This document shows positions 26,934 to 35,880 of a stretch of 64,000 bases of DNA, piece after piece. The position numbers and the translations under genes were made by a program. Below the pieces are notes generated by a model. That model made no database searches. It had not been told where the DNA came from and worked only from the letters and a program-made list of their open reading frames with translations. The stretch's first letter is position 1. Every line of letters begins with the position of its first letter. Source of the stretch: Bacteroidota bacterium (lineage in GTDB: Bacteria; Bacteroidota; Ignavibacteria; Ignavibacteriales; Melioribacteraceae); the NCBI GenBank assembly GCA_018829205.1, contig JAHJUE010000006.1, positions 62,001-126,000 on the forward strand, in the 5' to 3' direction.

Positions 26934-28736
26934 TTAAGCGAAACTTGCTACAAAAGAAAGCAGTTTATTTTCAAGCACTTCAAGATCTTCGTTAATTTTC
27001 TTTTTAACTTTTTCCGTTTCTTCAATTATATCGGGAATTAAATTTTTATAATATTTAATTCCATCCATAAGATTTTTATGAAAAGTATTAAAGAATTCCT
27101 CGGTTTGAGTTGTAAGCGGAATCAGGCCTTCTTCTATTTTATTTATTAAGTATTCGATATATAATGTCAATTCTTTGATAAACATATTCGGTCTATTTGG
27201 ATCGGTAATTAAATCTATTTTGCCGTAAATATGATCAACCATTTCTTTTAACGTAGATATTTTCGAAAAATAAGCGAGATTTGGGCCCGGGCAAATTGAA
27301 ACTGCCTGACTCATTTTAGGTGTTTCAATATTATTAACTTTTAAAGCGGATGAAGCCAAACCGACGCATAAACATTCTTTTGTAATAGCTTTGTCATATT
27401 CTTTTTTGTAATCGGTATGGTCAAATTTTTCTTTCAACTCGTTTATTTTTTTATTTAAATAACTGATCGAAGCAGAACATATAGGTTTATCGGTATATTC
27501 TTTATTTGAAACAAGATATTTTTTAGGGCACGGGCTTCCAGGTTTTCCGATTGCGGCTTTTTCCAATTTTTCAATTTCTTTTTCGCTGTTGCGTAAATTG
27601 TTAAACGGAACACCTAGCGGAGAAGCATTGCTTAAATAAAAATCTTTTACACCTGCTCTGCTTAATTTATCCAATGTATATTCGTCAACATTCATTACTT
27701 CCGGAACCAATAAAAACGGGCTTCCCCATCCTACTGATTTCACCCCGTAACGTCGTATTAGAAAATCCTGTTCGGTAGATTTGCCTACACCGCCTTGAAC
27801 TGTTAAATCATAATCAAGATTATTTTCGTTGTAATGAATGCCTTTTTCGTTCAGCGCTTTAATAAACATTTCGCCTACAGTCATAATTAATTCATTTTTT
27901 CTAACTTTAAATTCTTCCAGAATTGGACCAAGCAAATATCCGTCGGTTGCAAAAGCGTGACCGCCGCAGTTTAGTCCGGACTCTATTCTATATTCCGAAA
28001 CCCAAAGACCTTTCTTTGCGAGGAATTTTCCTTGAATAAGCGCAGAACGGAAATCGCTGACTTTAATAACAATTTTCTTTTTAAATTTACCATGATTATC
28101 CGGGAAAAAATCTTTAAAGCTGCTCATATAACCGTAAAGTCTCGGATTCATTCCTGCAGAAAAAATCACTGAACTTTCAAGTTTGCTGTTTGCGTATCCC
28201 CGCAGTCCGGCGTGAGCATCATTAAATTCAGAAGGAAGAAATTCATCATCGGGTCCGGTGTTGGCTTTATCAAGTTTTGTCATTATGTTTACATCAATCG
28301 AACCCGGTTTAATTTTATCTCTAAGAAGAGCTTCAATTTCTTTCTTGAAATTTTTATCATCAGCGTTAACGTATAAAAGATAATCTTTCTTTAACAAAGA
28401 ATCATCGGGAAGCATATCAAAATATTTTTTGATTTCTTCGTTTTCTTCTAAAGAGGAATTTTTAAGATTATTAAATTGTATGTCAACAATTTCTTTTATT
28501 AAATTTAAATAAGCGGTAACTCTTCTTGCCCTTGCGTCTTCTTCCTTTAAACTTATCGGCACATATTCAAAATTATATTTTTCAGAATAATGTTTTCTTA
28601 ATTCTTCCATCAATGTATCATCGACAAGTGAAATAACCGAAGAGATACCGTACTTTGATACTTTTACTGCTGTATCAATTGAAAAACCGGTACCTAATAC
28701 CGGTATGTGAAATTTATGTATGTTGTGTTGACTCAT
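26934..28736 (-). CDS. Uncharacterised 600-residue cytoplasmic protein, Cys-rich C-terminal half
   Basis: I do not recognise this protein with certainty. It has no signal peptide or membrane helix. The first part begins PVLGTGFSIDTAVKVSKYG and the centre has SGLNCGGHAF (near 253), VQGGVGKSTEQDF (near 313) and GVKSVGWGSPFLLVPE (near 330). These look like the strand-loop glycine motifs of an FMN or phosphate-binding TIM barrel such as nitronate monooxygenase-like enzymes. The second half carries scattered cysteines (GSPCPKK near 400, PICSAS near 420, CLC near 457, ICPGPN near 481), possibly a metal or Fe-S site. About 490-600 is helical and acidic. It is a single gene with no informative neighbours. 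TIM-barrel enzyme is a guess. Confidence 0.5.
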   Translation of the reverse strand: MSQHNIHKFHIPVLGTGFSIDTAVKVSKYGISSVISLVDDTLMEELRKHYSEKYNFEYVPISLKEEDARARRVTAYLNLIKEIVDIQFNNLKNSSLEENEEIKKYFDMLPDDSLLKKDYLLYVNADDKNFKKEIEALLRDKIKPGSIDVNIMTKLDKANTGPDDEFLPSEFNDAHAGLRGYANSKLESSVIFSAGMNPRLYGYMSSFKDFFPDNHGKFKKKIVIKVSDFRSALIQGKFLAKKGLWVSEYRIESGLNCGGHAFATDGYLLGPILEEFKVRKNELIMTVGEMFIKALNEKGIHYNENNLDYDLTVQGGVGKSTEQDFLIRRYGVKSVGWGSPFLLVPEVMNVDEYTLDKLSRAGVKDFYLSNASPLGVPFNNLRNSEKEIEKLEKAAIGKPGSPCPKKYLVSNKEYTDKPICSASISYLNKKINELKEKFDHTDYKKEYDKAITKECLCVGLASSALKVNNIETPKMSQAVSICPGPNLAYFSKISTLKEMVDHIYGKIDLITDPNRPNMFIKELTLYIEYLINKIEEGLIPLTTQTEEFFNTFHKNLMDGIKYYKNLIPDIIEETEKVKKKINEDLEVLENKLLSFVASFA

Positions 28737-28963
28737 TAATCCAGCCTAACTAATTATAAAAAGATATTTAAGGAAACACTTCGGCTTGAAATATTACAAA
28801 TCAGGCAGGTTAAATTTCCCTTGAATAATAATAAAGATATTAAGAATAATATAACAGGCTTAATATCTACCTATAGTTGAACAAAATTAGGTAAAATAAA
28901 TCAAAATAGCTTGTAAGATTTTATTTTTTTCATTTGATTTGAGATAATTAAACCGTTTAGTTA

Positions 28964-28981
28964 ATCGATAACTTTATCGAT
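28964..28981. promoter_or_regulatory. Palindromic operator-like site upstream of cupin and pectate lyase
   Basis: ATCGATAA-CT-TTATCGAT is a perfect 8-bp inverted repeat with a 2-base centre, 80 bases before the cupin ATG and inside the 325-bp gene-free stretch 28737-29061. The shape and position fit a binding site for a dimeric repressor or activator of sugar-acid use (LacI or GntR type), but no such regulator is nearby. The rest of this stretch shows no ORF or other strong structure. Confidence 0.5.
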
Positions 28982-29061
28982 ATTTGGTAATAAATTCTAT
29001 TTCTTTATATTGTTTTTCAAATTATACGAAAATAATATAAATAGAAATAAAAGGACTAAAT

Positions 29062-29508
29062 ATGAAATACTTCATTTTATTTTCAGTTATTTGTTTTTTT
29101 TCTACAAGCAATAGTATTATTTCGCAAACAAATGTAAAACCCGAAATTGTTAAGGATAGTTCAAAATATACTATTAACAATTGTGTAAATACCTTTGATT
29201 CAGTAAAAACTGTTGAGACAAAGGTCGGTTACCAATATTGGTTTGCGGATAAGAATTTCGCTGAAGGTAAAACTTTAAAGATGAGTGTTGTTGCACCGCA
29301 TAAAGCAACTCACGCGCCTCATTCTCATATTGAGGATGAATTTTTTTATGTGCTTGAGGGAACCGCTGAATTCTTTTTAAATGGCGAAACTAAAACCGGC
29401 GGACCAAATACAAGTTTTTATTGTCCTACTTTTAGTGAGCATGGAATTAGAAATATTGGCGATAGCGAATTAAAATACCTTGTAATAAAAAAATACGAAA
29501 TGAATTAA
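29062..29508 (+). CDS. Secreted cupin-domain protein
   Basis: Small exported protein (148 residues) with a signal peptide (hydrophobic 1-20, ending SIISQ). The single cupin barrel (about 60-145) carries the metal motif APHSHIEDEFFYVLEG (two His and a Glu) and the second-half His in FSEHGIRNIG. The ribosome site is AAAGGA about nine bases before the ATG. It is followed after 65 bases by the pectate lyase gene on the same strand, so the two may be co-regulated in pectin use; some cupins of this kind act on sugar acids released from pectin. Its own reaction is unknown. Confidence 0.85.
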   Translation: MKYFILFSVICFFSTSNSIISQTNVKPEIVKDSSKYTINNCVNTFDSVKTVETKVGYQYWFADKNFAEGKTLKMSVVAPHKATHAPHSHIEDEFFYVLEGTAEFFLNGETKTGGPNTSFYCPTFSEHGIRNIGDSELKYLVIKKYEMN

Positions 29509-29573
29509 TACTTAACCCGATTATAAAAAATAACTATTTAAATTGTGAATATATTATTAAACGGAGACATTAA

Positions 29574-30764
29574 ATGCAGGCAGGATGTTGTTATAAGAAG
29601 TTTAAAATTACACAAACTATTCTTTTTCTAATATTTACTTCTTCATTAATATTTGCACAGGACGATTTCAAACCGATTGATTTAAGAAGTTTCTGGGACA
29701 GCGCTCATCACTGGAGAGATATAAATGATGAAGAAAAAACTATAACACCCCTACCAGATCAGCCGACGTATAAAAGAAACGAGATAACTAAAATAGCCGA
29801 CAATATTTTACTATATCAAAAGAACAACGGCGGATGGCCTAAAAATTATGATATGACGGCGATATTAACGGAAGAACAAATAGACGCTTTATTAAAATCA
29901 AAGGATGATACAAACACAACTTTTGATAACGGGTCAACTCACGCACAAGTAAATTACCTTGCAAAGGTTTATAGAATAACAAAAGAGCAGAAATACCTGC
30001 ACGCCTGTTCAAAAGGAATAGAATTTATTTTATCTGCTCAATACGATAACGGGGGCTGGCCTCAGTTTTATCCCGATACAAGCGGTTATAAAAAATACAT
30101 TACTTTTAATGACGGCGCGATGGCAGGCATAATGCTATTTTTTCAGGATGTTGTAAACAACAAGGATGATTATAATTTTTTAGGAAACGAATTAATTACC
30201 AAAATAAATAATGCCTACAATAAAGGTATAGAGTGCATTATTAATTGCCAAATAAAAGATGAAGGTAAAATTAAAGCCTGGTGCCAGCAGCATGACAATA
30301 TTGATTTTCATCCTAGGAACGCAAGAACATTTGAACCTGCAGCGGTCTGCAGCGATGAAAGCGTAGGTATTATCTATATTTTAATGAATGTAAAAAATCC
30401 GGGAGAAAAAATTATAAAATCTATTAATGCGGCAATTGCCTGGCTGAACAAATCTAAGATACATGGCATAAGGGTTGAAACAATTGACGCTCCGCTCGAA
30501 AATTATAATTTTCACTCTACCGATAAAGATAGAGTAGTTATTGAAGATCCGGAAGCGCCTCCTATTTGGGCAAGGTATTATGAACTTGGGACGAACAGAC
30601 CATTATTCTGCAATAGAGACGGCAAGCCCGTTTATACATTAGCGGAAGTTCACAGGGAAAGAAGAACAGGTTACAGTTGGTACGGTTATAGTCCGGCGGA
30701 AATTTTTAAAATCTATCCTGCGTGGCAGAAATTATGGTCGCCTGATTTTGATGCATTGCAGTAA
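29574..30764 (+). CDS. pelA: Pectate lyase, polysaccharide lyase family 10
   Basis: Exported enzyme of 396 residues that cleaves polygalacturonate by beta-elimination. The N-terminal signal region ends near SSLIFAQ (residue 28); GGAG lies before the ATG. The (alpha/alpha)-type PL10 domain covers nearly the whole chain, with family motifs NNGGWPKNYD (about 76-85), FDNGSTHAQ, YDNGGWPQFYP, TFNDGAMAGIM (catalytic Asp/Ca region), WCQQHD, RNARTFEPAAVCSDES and, near the C-terminus, the substrate-binding RRTGYSWYG. There is no CBM and no T9SS sorting domain, so it is probably periplasmic or released. A clear terminator follows. With the cupin it forms the only visible carbohydrate-use unit here. Confidence 0.92.
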   Translation: MQAGCCYKKFKITQTILFLIFTSSLIFAQDDFKPIDLRSFWDSAHHWRDINDEEKTITPLPDQPTYKRNEITKIADNILLYQKNNGGWPKNYDMTAILTEEQIDALLKSKDDTNTTFDNGSTHAQVNYLAKVYRITKEQKYLHACSKGIEFILSAQYDNGGWPQFYPDTSGYKKYITFNDGAMAGIMLFFQDVVNNKDDYNFLGNELITKINNAYNKGIECIINCQIKDEGKIKAWCQQHDNIDFHPRNARTFEPAAVCSDESVGIIYILMNVKNPGEKIIKSINAAIAWLNKSKIHGIRVETIDAPLENYNFHSTDKDRVVIEDPEAPPIWARYYELGTNRPLFCNRDGKPVYTLAEVHRERRTGYSWYGYSPAEIFKIYPAWQKLWSPDFDALQ

Positions 30765-30786
30765 TTAGTTTCAGATCGAAATTAGT

Positions 30787-30827
30787 AAAATGGATTTTAT
30801 AAACGCCGTAAATATAAAATCCATTTT
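30787..30827 (+). terminator. Terminator after pectate lyase gene
   Basis: AAAATGGATTTTAT (30787-30800) pairs perfectly with ATAAAATCCATTTT (30814-30827) over 14 bp, 22 bases after the lyase stop. T-rich arms allow action in both directions toward the convergent transporter gene. Confidence 0.75.
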
Positions 30828-30845
30828 CCTGGTTCTTATAAATAA

Positions 30846-31757
30846 TTACGGATTCAAAGGTATTTTCCTCTGAATTATACTTCCCTTTTTTACAAGAAAT
30901 ACACCCGCTAAAATTATTACCGCGGCAATTACAATAATCCAGTTCATATCTTCATCCAATATAAGCCAGCCGAGAAAAATTGCAATTACCGGATTTACAT
31001 ATGCATAAGTTGTAACAAATGAAACAGGAAGATGAGATATTGCATAGATATAAGAAGCGTATCCGAATATTGATCCAAAAATCATTAAATACAAGAATGC
31101 AAAAACACTCTCAGAATTATTAAATCCAAAACTAGAAAACTCCCCAATCATTGCTCCAACTGTTATTTGAGCCAGTCCGGCAACCATCATCTGAAACGCC
31201 GCTCCCATTAAAGGATGAGTATCGACTTTTTTATATTTTGAATATACTGATCCTCCCGCCCATGAAGTAACTGCTAAAAACAAGGCGGCATACCCGAGGA
31301 AATATGAAGGCTCAATTATTTTTGAAAAATCATTATGAAATATTAAAGCAACTCCGCCAAATCCTAAAAGCAGTCCGGATACAATAAATATATTAGGCCT
31401 TATACCCTGCGGTAAAACAGCTTCAATTAATACAACCCAAAACGGCATTGTAGTTATTATTAGCGCGGCTAATCCGCTGGGAATCCATTGTTCGGCAACA
31501 ACAACCATCCCGTTGGCTATTCCCAGAAGTAAAATACCGACTATTGATAAAGACAGCCAATCTTTAACTTTTGGGAATTTATATCCTTTGATCAATAATA
31601 TCGGAATAAAAAAAGAAGCGGAAGCCAGCCATCGAAAACCTGCAAATAGCATAGGCGGCATATTTTGTACTCCAACCCTAATTGCAAGATATGTTGTTCC
31701 CCATACAATGCAAATAGTTGCCCAAGCCAGATAGGCTTTAAAATTTTCTTTATCCAT
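30846..31757 (-). CDS. EamA/DMT-family transporter
   Basis: Inner-membrane protein of 303 residues with about ten predicted helices in two EamA repeats (about 8-135 and 152-288). Motifs typical of the drug/metabolite family are WGTTYLAIRVG (about 19-29), the PPMLFAGFRW stretch, VVAEQWIPSGLAALI in repeat 1, and SFVTTYAYVNPVIAIFLGWLILDED in repeat 2. The closest named relatives are YedA/RhtA-like exporters of amino acids or metabolites; the substrate cannot be read. The C-terminus is short and positively charged. It is followed on the same strand 36 bases upstream by the carboxypeptidase-regulatory-domain protein, probably a separate unit. Confidence 0.9.
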   Translation of the reverse strand: MDKENFKAYLAWATICIVWGTTYLAIRVGVQNMPPMLFAGFRWLASASFFIPILLIKGYKFPKVKDWLSLSIVGILLLGIANGMVVVAEQWIPSGLAALIITTMPFWVVLIEAVLPQGIRPNIFIVSGLLLGFGGVALIFHNDFSKIIEPSYFLGYAALFLAVTSWAGGSVYSKYKKVDTHPLMGAAFQMMVAGLAQITVGAMIGEFSSFGFNNSESVFAFLYLMIFGSIFGYASYIYAISHLPVSFVTTYAYVNPVIAIFLGWLILDEDMNWIIVIAAVIILAGVFLVKKGSIIQRKIPLNP

Positions 31758-31793
31758 ATACTATTAAAAAAATAAATTGGGAGAGATTGAATA

Positions 31794-32870
31794 TTATTTT
31801 ATTGTAGCCGATGCATTATAATACTTTGGAAGCCAATCGGCAATACCCAGTTTTGCCCAATATCCGATCATCTGAAATGGCATATATTCTTCCGGATATG
31901 AGAATTGATCCAATGTTATTTCATTATAATTTAAATCCAGCCATGATACATTTAATTCAGAGGCGGTTGGTGAATATTGAATTTCAAGTCTATCGCCGAA
32001 AGTTAATATATCTTCCCCCGGGAAAACTCCCGGTTTTAATACTTGAGAAGAGCGTTCAATTGAATTTGAAAGGTGAGCGACAAACTGAGGATTTCTGTTG
32101 AGCCGCGGTACTAAATAAACTGAATATCCGTTTTCAATAAAGTTGTTTTCTTTTAAACATTTAAAGAAATGATTTATTGATCCGAAATATGCTTTCTTCC
32201 TATTGCTATTCCATCTGTTTATTTGTTCTTTATCATCCGAAATTAATTCCTCAAACTTCGGTTTAATAGAATATTGAACTCTTCCCTGCTTCGGATCCCA
32301 TTTGAAACTAATAAGAACTATTTCAATATCATAACCGAGAGCATTATTTTTTACTTTTAATGGTCTATCTGCAGATGCATATAATTCTTTATATGCACCC
32401 AAATCAAATGAAAGCTGTTCTTCGTTTAATATTTTACAGTCTGATGCAAATTCACCCTGACCTAAAAAATATGTTTTAAATATGGCCAGATTATTATCCC
32501 AATTTTCAGGCCGTTCAGAAACCACTTCAATAGTTTCAAGCTCGTAGGCTTTTTCTTTTAGCAGAAAATCCAGGTTCTTTTTTTCGCCTTTTTCTAGGTT
32601 GAAATTTTTTGTTGCAACTTCAAATCCTATTATTGATACTACAATTTCATGATTGCCTGAAGGCAAATTTTTTATTTCATAAATACCGTATTTATCTGTT
32701 GTCGTTCCCCATGTTGTTTCAGAGATAAAAACATTAACGCCTGCAATCCCTGCTTTAGTACCTTCTTCAAGCACAACACCGGTAACAGAACTTGAAAATT
32801 CTTGGGCATAATTTACATTTAATGAAACTAAAACAAATAGAAGAAACAGTAAAGAATTGACTTTTTTCAT
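31794..32870 (-). CDS. Exported protein with CarboxypepD_reg-like domain
   Basis: Exported protein of 358 residues. Residues 1-22 are a signal peptide ending NYAQ. About 25-110 is a carboxypeptidase-regulatory-like beta sandwich (TGVVLEEGTKAGIAGVNVFI, TTDKYGIYEIKNLPSGNHEI), as found at the start of TonB-dependent receptors and as surface adhesion folds. About 115-355 is a conserved domain of this phylum without known function (FLGQGEFASDCKILNEEQLSF, NNALGYDIEIVL, GRVQYSIKPKF). No TonB box or barrel follows, so it is not a receptor. I infer a periplasmic or outer-membrane structural role. It is divergent from the GNAT gene (124 bp apart). Confidence 0.8.
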   Translation of the reverse strand: MKKVNSLLFLLFVLVSLNVNYAQEFSSSVTGVVLEEGTKAGIAGVNVFISETTWGTTTDKYGIYEIKNLPSGNHEIVVSIIGFEVATKNFNLEKGEKKNLDFLLKEKAYELETIEVVSERPENWDNNLAIFKTYFLGQGEFASDCKILNEEQLSFDLGAYKELYASADRPLKVKNNALGYDIEIVLISFKWDPKQGRVQYSIKPKFEELISDDKEQINRWNSNRKKAYFGSINHFFKCLKENNFIENGYSVYLVPRLNRNPQFVAHLSNSIERSSQVLKPGVFPGEDILTFGDRLEIQYSPTASELNVSWLDLNYNEITLDQFSYPEEYMPFQMIGYWAKLGIADWLPKYYNASATIK

Positions 32871-32994
32871 AATTCTCTCATTACAAAATTATTGTTATTA
32901 AATAACGTTTCCCAATTATCAAAATCAAGTTATTTAGAAATGCATTGTGTATTTTTATATATTAAGAATTATATAATAATTATTAAGGAATAAT

Positions 32995-33486
32995 ATGAAT
33001 AATGAGAATAAATTCTTAATAAAAAAAGCTGTTAAAGAAGACGCTTCAACAATTTTGTTTTTTATAAAACAACTTGCCGAATATGAAAATATGTCCGTTG
33101 ATGTTACTGCTACAGCAGAAAAACTTGAAGATACTTTGTTTGGTAAAAATTCTAATGCAGAATGTGTAATAGGATATTACGAAAATAAACCAGTCGGCTT
33201 TGCGCTTTTCTTTCAAAACTATTCTACCTTTTTAGCAAAACCGGGTATATATCTTGAGGATTTATTCGTACTTCCGGAAATGAGAGGTAAAGGTTTCGGC
33301 AAATTGCTTTTAAAACATCTTGCTCAATTAGCTGTTCAAAGAAACTGCGGCAGACTTGAATGGTCGGTTCTTGATTGGAATACTCCGGCAATCGATTTCT
33401 ATAAATCATTAGAAGCTAAACCTATGGAAGAATGGACTGTATTTCGTTTGACCGGAACTTCATTGACAAATCTAGCAAACAATTAA
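32995..33486 (+). CDS. GNAT acetyltransferase, spermidine/diamine type
   Basis: Cytoplasmic acetyl-CoA-dependent N-acetyltransferase of 163 residues. The acetyl-CoA loop is LPEMRGKGFGKLLLKHL (about 92-108). The flanking LEDLFV and the C-terminal CGRLEWSVLDWNTPAIDFY with the catalytic-type Tyr resemble the SAT1/diamine acetyltransferase branch (length 160-171). The likely substrate is a polyamine or thialysine, by family only. AAGGA precedes the ATG. The MscS gene starts 20 bases downstream and the TPP enzyme after it, so the three genes form a plus-strand unit with no obvious common theme. Confidence 0.85.
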   Translation: MNNENKFLIKKAVKEDASTILFFIKQLAEYENMSVDVTATAEKLEDTLFGKNSNAECVIGYYENKPVGFALFFQNYSTFLAKPGIYLEDLFVLPEMRGKGFGKLLLKHLAQLAVQRNCGRLEWSVLDWNTPAIDFYKSLEAKPMEEWTVFRLTGTSLTNLANN

Positions 33487-33506
33487 TTGCAATAAAAGGA
33501 ATTAAA

Positions 33507-34721
33507 ATGTTTTATAACGATATTATTAAATGGCTTGAACAAAATCCATTAATTCTTGAAGCGGTTAAGATATTTGGAATACTATTTCTTGCTTACATTA
33601 TTTACATATTATCTAAAAAAATAATTATAACAGTTATTGAAAAAATTGTATCTAAAACTAGAAATATTTACGATGATATTTTACTAAATGAAACAACCTT
33701 AAAAAGATTAGCATATATAGCACCTCTCTTATTGATACGCCAGTTTACATACTACGTTGAACAGGCTGAAGTTTTTTTAAGCAACTTAATTGAAGCATTA
33801 ATCGTTGTTCTATTCCTCGCGACTATAAGTTCATTGTTTAAATCATTTAATAAAATTTATGAAAATACGTCGAAACACAGAGATCGTCCTATTAAAGGTT
33901 ATCTTCAAATTATTCTAATAGTTATTTATATAGTCGGAACAATTTTAATAATAGGACTGCTGACAGGACAAAGTCCGTGGACATTACTTGGGGGAATAGG
34001 CGCACTAACGGCAGTATTAATTTTAGTATTTAAAGATACGATACTTGGATTTGTTGCAAGTATTCAAATTACCTCTTATGATCTTGTAAAAGTCGGCGAC
34101 TGGATTGAAGTGCCGTCGCTGGGAGTTGACGGCGACGTAATGGATATTGCCCTGCATACAATAAAGGTTAGAAATTTTGATAAAACAATAACCGTGATCC
34201 CTACTCATAAACTAATCGAAGTTTCATTTAAGAACTGGCGAGGAATGCAGGAAACCGGCGGCAGAAGAATTAAACGCCCTATCTATATTGATATTGCTAC
34301 TGTAAAATTTTGCGACGAAGAATTACTCAATAAATTTGAGAAGTTTCAGCTTATCTCCGATTATATAAAACAAAGAAAGGCGGAAGTTGATAAGTATAAT
34401 AAAGAAAAAAATATCGATGAATCCCAAATAATTAATGGAAGAAGAATGACTAATTTAGGAACATTCAGAGAATACTTAAAATCTTATCTCAAAAACAGAG
34501 ATGATATTAGTAAAGATTTAACCTTCCTAATTAGACAGCTTGAACCCGGTCCGAACGGACTTCCGATTGAAATTTATGTTTTTGCTACAACAACCGAATG
34601 GGGAAAATATGAGGAAATTCAATCGCATGTTTTTGATCACATATTTGCCGTAGTAAAAGAGTTTGATCTGGCGGTTTATCAAAACCCGACAGGAAACGAT
34701 ATTAGAAATTTGAAGAGCTGA
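33507..34721 (+). CDS. MscS-family mechanosensitive channel, YbdG type
   Basis: Inner-membrane osmotic-stress channel of about 404 residues. I use the ATG at 33507 with AGGA six bases upstream; an earlier frame opening at 33432 overlaps the GNAT gene and has no ribosome site. There are four to five N-terminal helices (about 15-195). The pore-lining helix and MscS beta domain follow: LLTGQSPWTLLGGIGALTAVL, FKDTILGFVASIQI, DLVKVGDWIEVPSLGVDGDV, VIPTHKLIEVSFKNW. The long C-terminal cytoplasmic part resembles E. coli YbdG/MscM (415 residues) rather than small MscS (286). It ends two bases before the TPP enzyme start. Confidence 0.9.
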   Translation: MFYNDIIKWLEQNPLILEAVKIFGILFLAYIIYILSKKIIITVIEKIVSKTRNIYDDILLNETTLKRLAYIAPLLLIRQFTYYVEQAEVFLSNLIEALIVVLFLATISSLFKSFNKIYENTSKHRDRPIKGYLQIILIVIYIVGTILIIGLLTGQSPWTLLGGIGALTAVLILVFKDTILGFVASIQITSYDLVKVGDWIEVPSLGVDGDVMDIALHTIKVRNFDKTITVIPTHKLIEVSFKNWRGMQETGGRRIKRPIYIDIATVKFCDEELLNKFEKFQLISDYIKQRKAEVDKYNKEKNIDESQIINGRRMTNLGTFREYLKSYLKNRDDISKDLTFLIRQLEPGPNGLPIEIYVFATTTEWGKYEEIQSHVFDHIFAVVKEFDLAVYQNPTGNDIRNLKS

Positions 34722-34723
34722 AT

Positions 34724-35878
34724 ATGAAAACAAAAATTTTTGAAGCAGTTGCGCACGCACTTAATGATATTGGGGCCGACGTAGTTACTCATGTTCCCGG
34801 TTACGGAGCAAGTGAAACTTTTCAAAGCTATAATATATTAAGAATGAAAATATCACCTGAGTATTTTAATGAAGAAGTTGCATATGCGGTCGCTTACGGA
34901 GCATCAATTGCCGGAAAAAGATCGGCAACTTTAATTAAATCTCACGGTTTTATGAAAGCTGCAAATGCGGCTTCAGATTCCCTTTACGCCAACATTAATG
35001 CCGGTTTTGTTACAATTATTTTTGAAGACCTGGACGGAAGCCATTCTGATAATGTTCTGGAAATTAAACCTGTCCTAAAAGCAATGAATTTTCCTTATAA
35101 GACTTGCAACGAAAAAGACGTTTATGAAAATGTATTAAAAGCGTTTCAAGTATCCGAAAATAAACAAATGCCTGTTGTGCTGCTTGTTGATTCAGCAGAT
35201 ATCAATAAAGAAATTGAATTTGAGAATAATACAAGCCTGAAAAAAACTTTCCAATTTAAGAGAGATATATTGAGTCATTGTATATCGCCTTTGTTTGCAA
35301 AATATCAGTACAAAGTTTTTACGGCTAAAAAATTCGGCGGAGATATTTCAATAATTCCAAAACCTGCAATTCCTGAGATTCCGAAAGATATTCCCGAAAG
35401 ATATTTAGCGGCGGTTGAAAAATATGTTCCTCTATTTGATATATTTAAAAGTTTTCGCGGAAAACTTGTTTGCGGAGATACAAGTACTTCAAGCTTTTTT
35501 GCTCTTCCCCCCTATAATTGCATTGATACGGTACTACATATAGGAGGAAGTATTCCTATGGCTATTGGTGCTTCGCTTGCAGGCTTAAAAAACGTATGGG
35601 CTTTAACCGGAGATTTCGGATTTATTTCGGCCGGGCATATGGGATTAATTGAGGCGGTACAAAGGGAAATTCCAATAAAGGTAATAATATTTTATAATAA
35701 GAAAGCCTCCGCAACGGGCGGACAATCTATTTCAAAACAAATAATGTTTAAACTCCTCGCCGGTTATGAAAAGAATCTCAGACATATTTCAAATCCGGAA
35801 GACCCTATTGAAATAAATGAAGTTTTAAAAGAAGTTTCTGAGTCCGACGAAATGAGAATAGTACTTGCAGATTATTAA
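34724..35878 (+). CDS. TPP-dependent 2-oxoacid enzyme, IorA-like without ferredoxin domain
   Basis: Cytoplasmic thiamine diphosphate enzyme of 384 residues. The N-terminal pyrimidine-type domain has VTHVPGYGASETF and the activating Glu in FNEEVAYAVAYGAS (near 45). The C-terminal PP domain has the TPP signature GDFGF followed after 26 residues by Asn in IIFYNKK, and GGSIPMAIGASLAG before it. The layout matches the indolepyruvate ferredoxin oxidoreductase alpha subunit (IorA) and sulfo/phosphonopyruvate decarboxylases. The C-terminal 4Fe-4S ferredoxin domain of IorA is absent and no IorB-like gene is adjacent, so a non-oxidative decarboxylase is possible. It starts two bases after the MscS stop. 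Confidence 0.75.
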   Translation: MKTKIFEAVAHALNDIGADVVTHVPGYGASETFQSYNILRMKISPEYFNEEVAYAVAYGASIAGKRSATLIKSHGFMKAANAASDSLYANINAGFVTIIFEDLDGSHSDNVLEIKPVLKAMNFPYKTCNEKDVYENVLKAFQVSENKQMPVVLLVDSADINKEIEFENNTSLKKTFQFKRDILSHCISPLFAKYQYKVFTAKKFGGDISIIPKPAIPEIPKDIPERYLAAVEKYVPLFDIFKSFRGKLVCGDTSTSSFFALPPYNCIDTVLHIGGSIPMAIGASLAGLKNVWALTGDFGFISAGHMGLIEAVQREIPIKVIIFYNKKASATGGQSISKQIMFKLLAGYEKNLRHISNPEDPIEINEVLKEVSESDEMRIVLADY

Positions 35879-35880
35879 TA

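Noticed and set aside
27780-27830. GGVGKST in the 600-residue protein as a ParA-type P-loop
   Set aside because: The preceding residue is Gln not Lys, the site is in mid-protein, and none of the other ParA/MinD motifs are present. A phosphate loop of a barrel is more likely.
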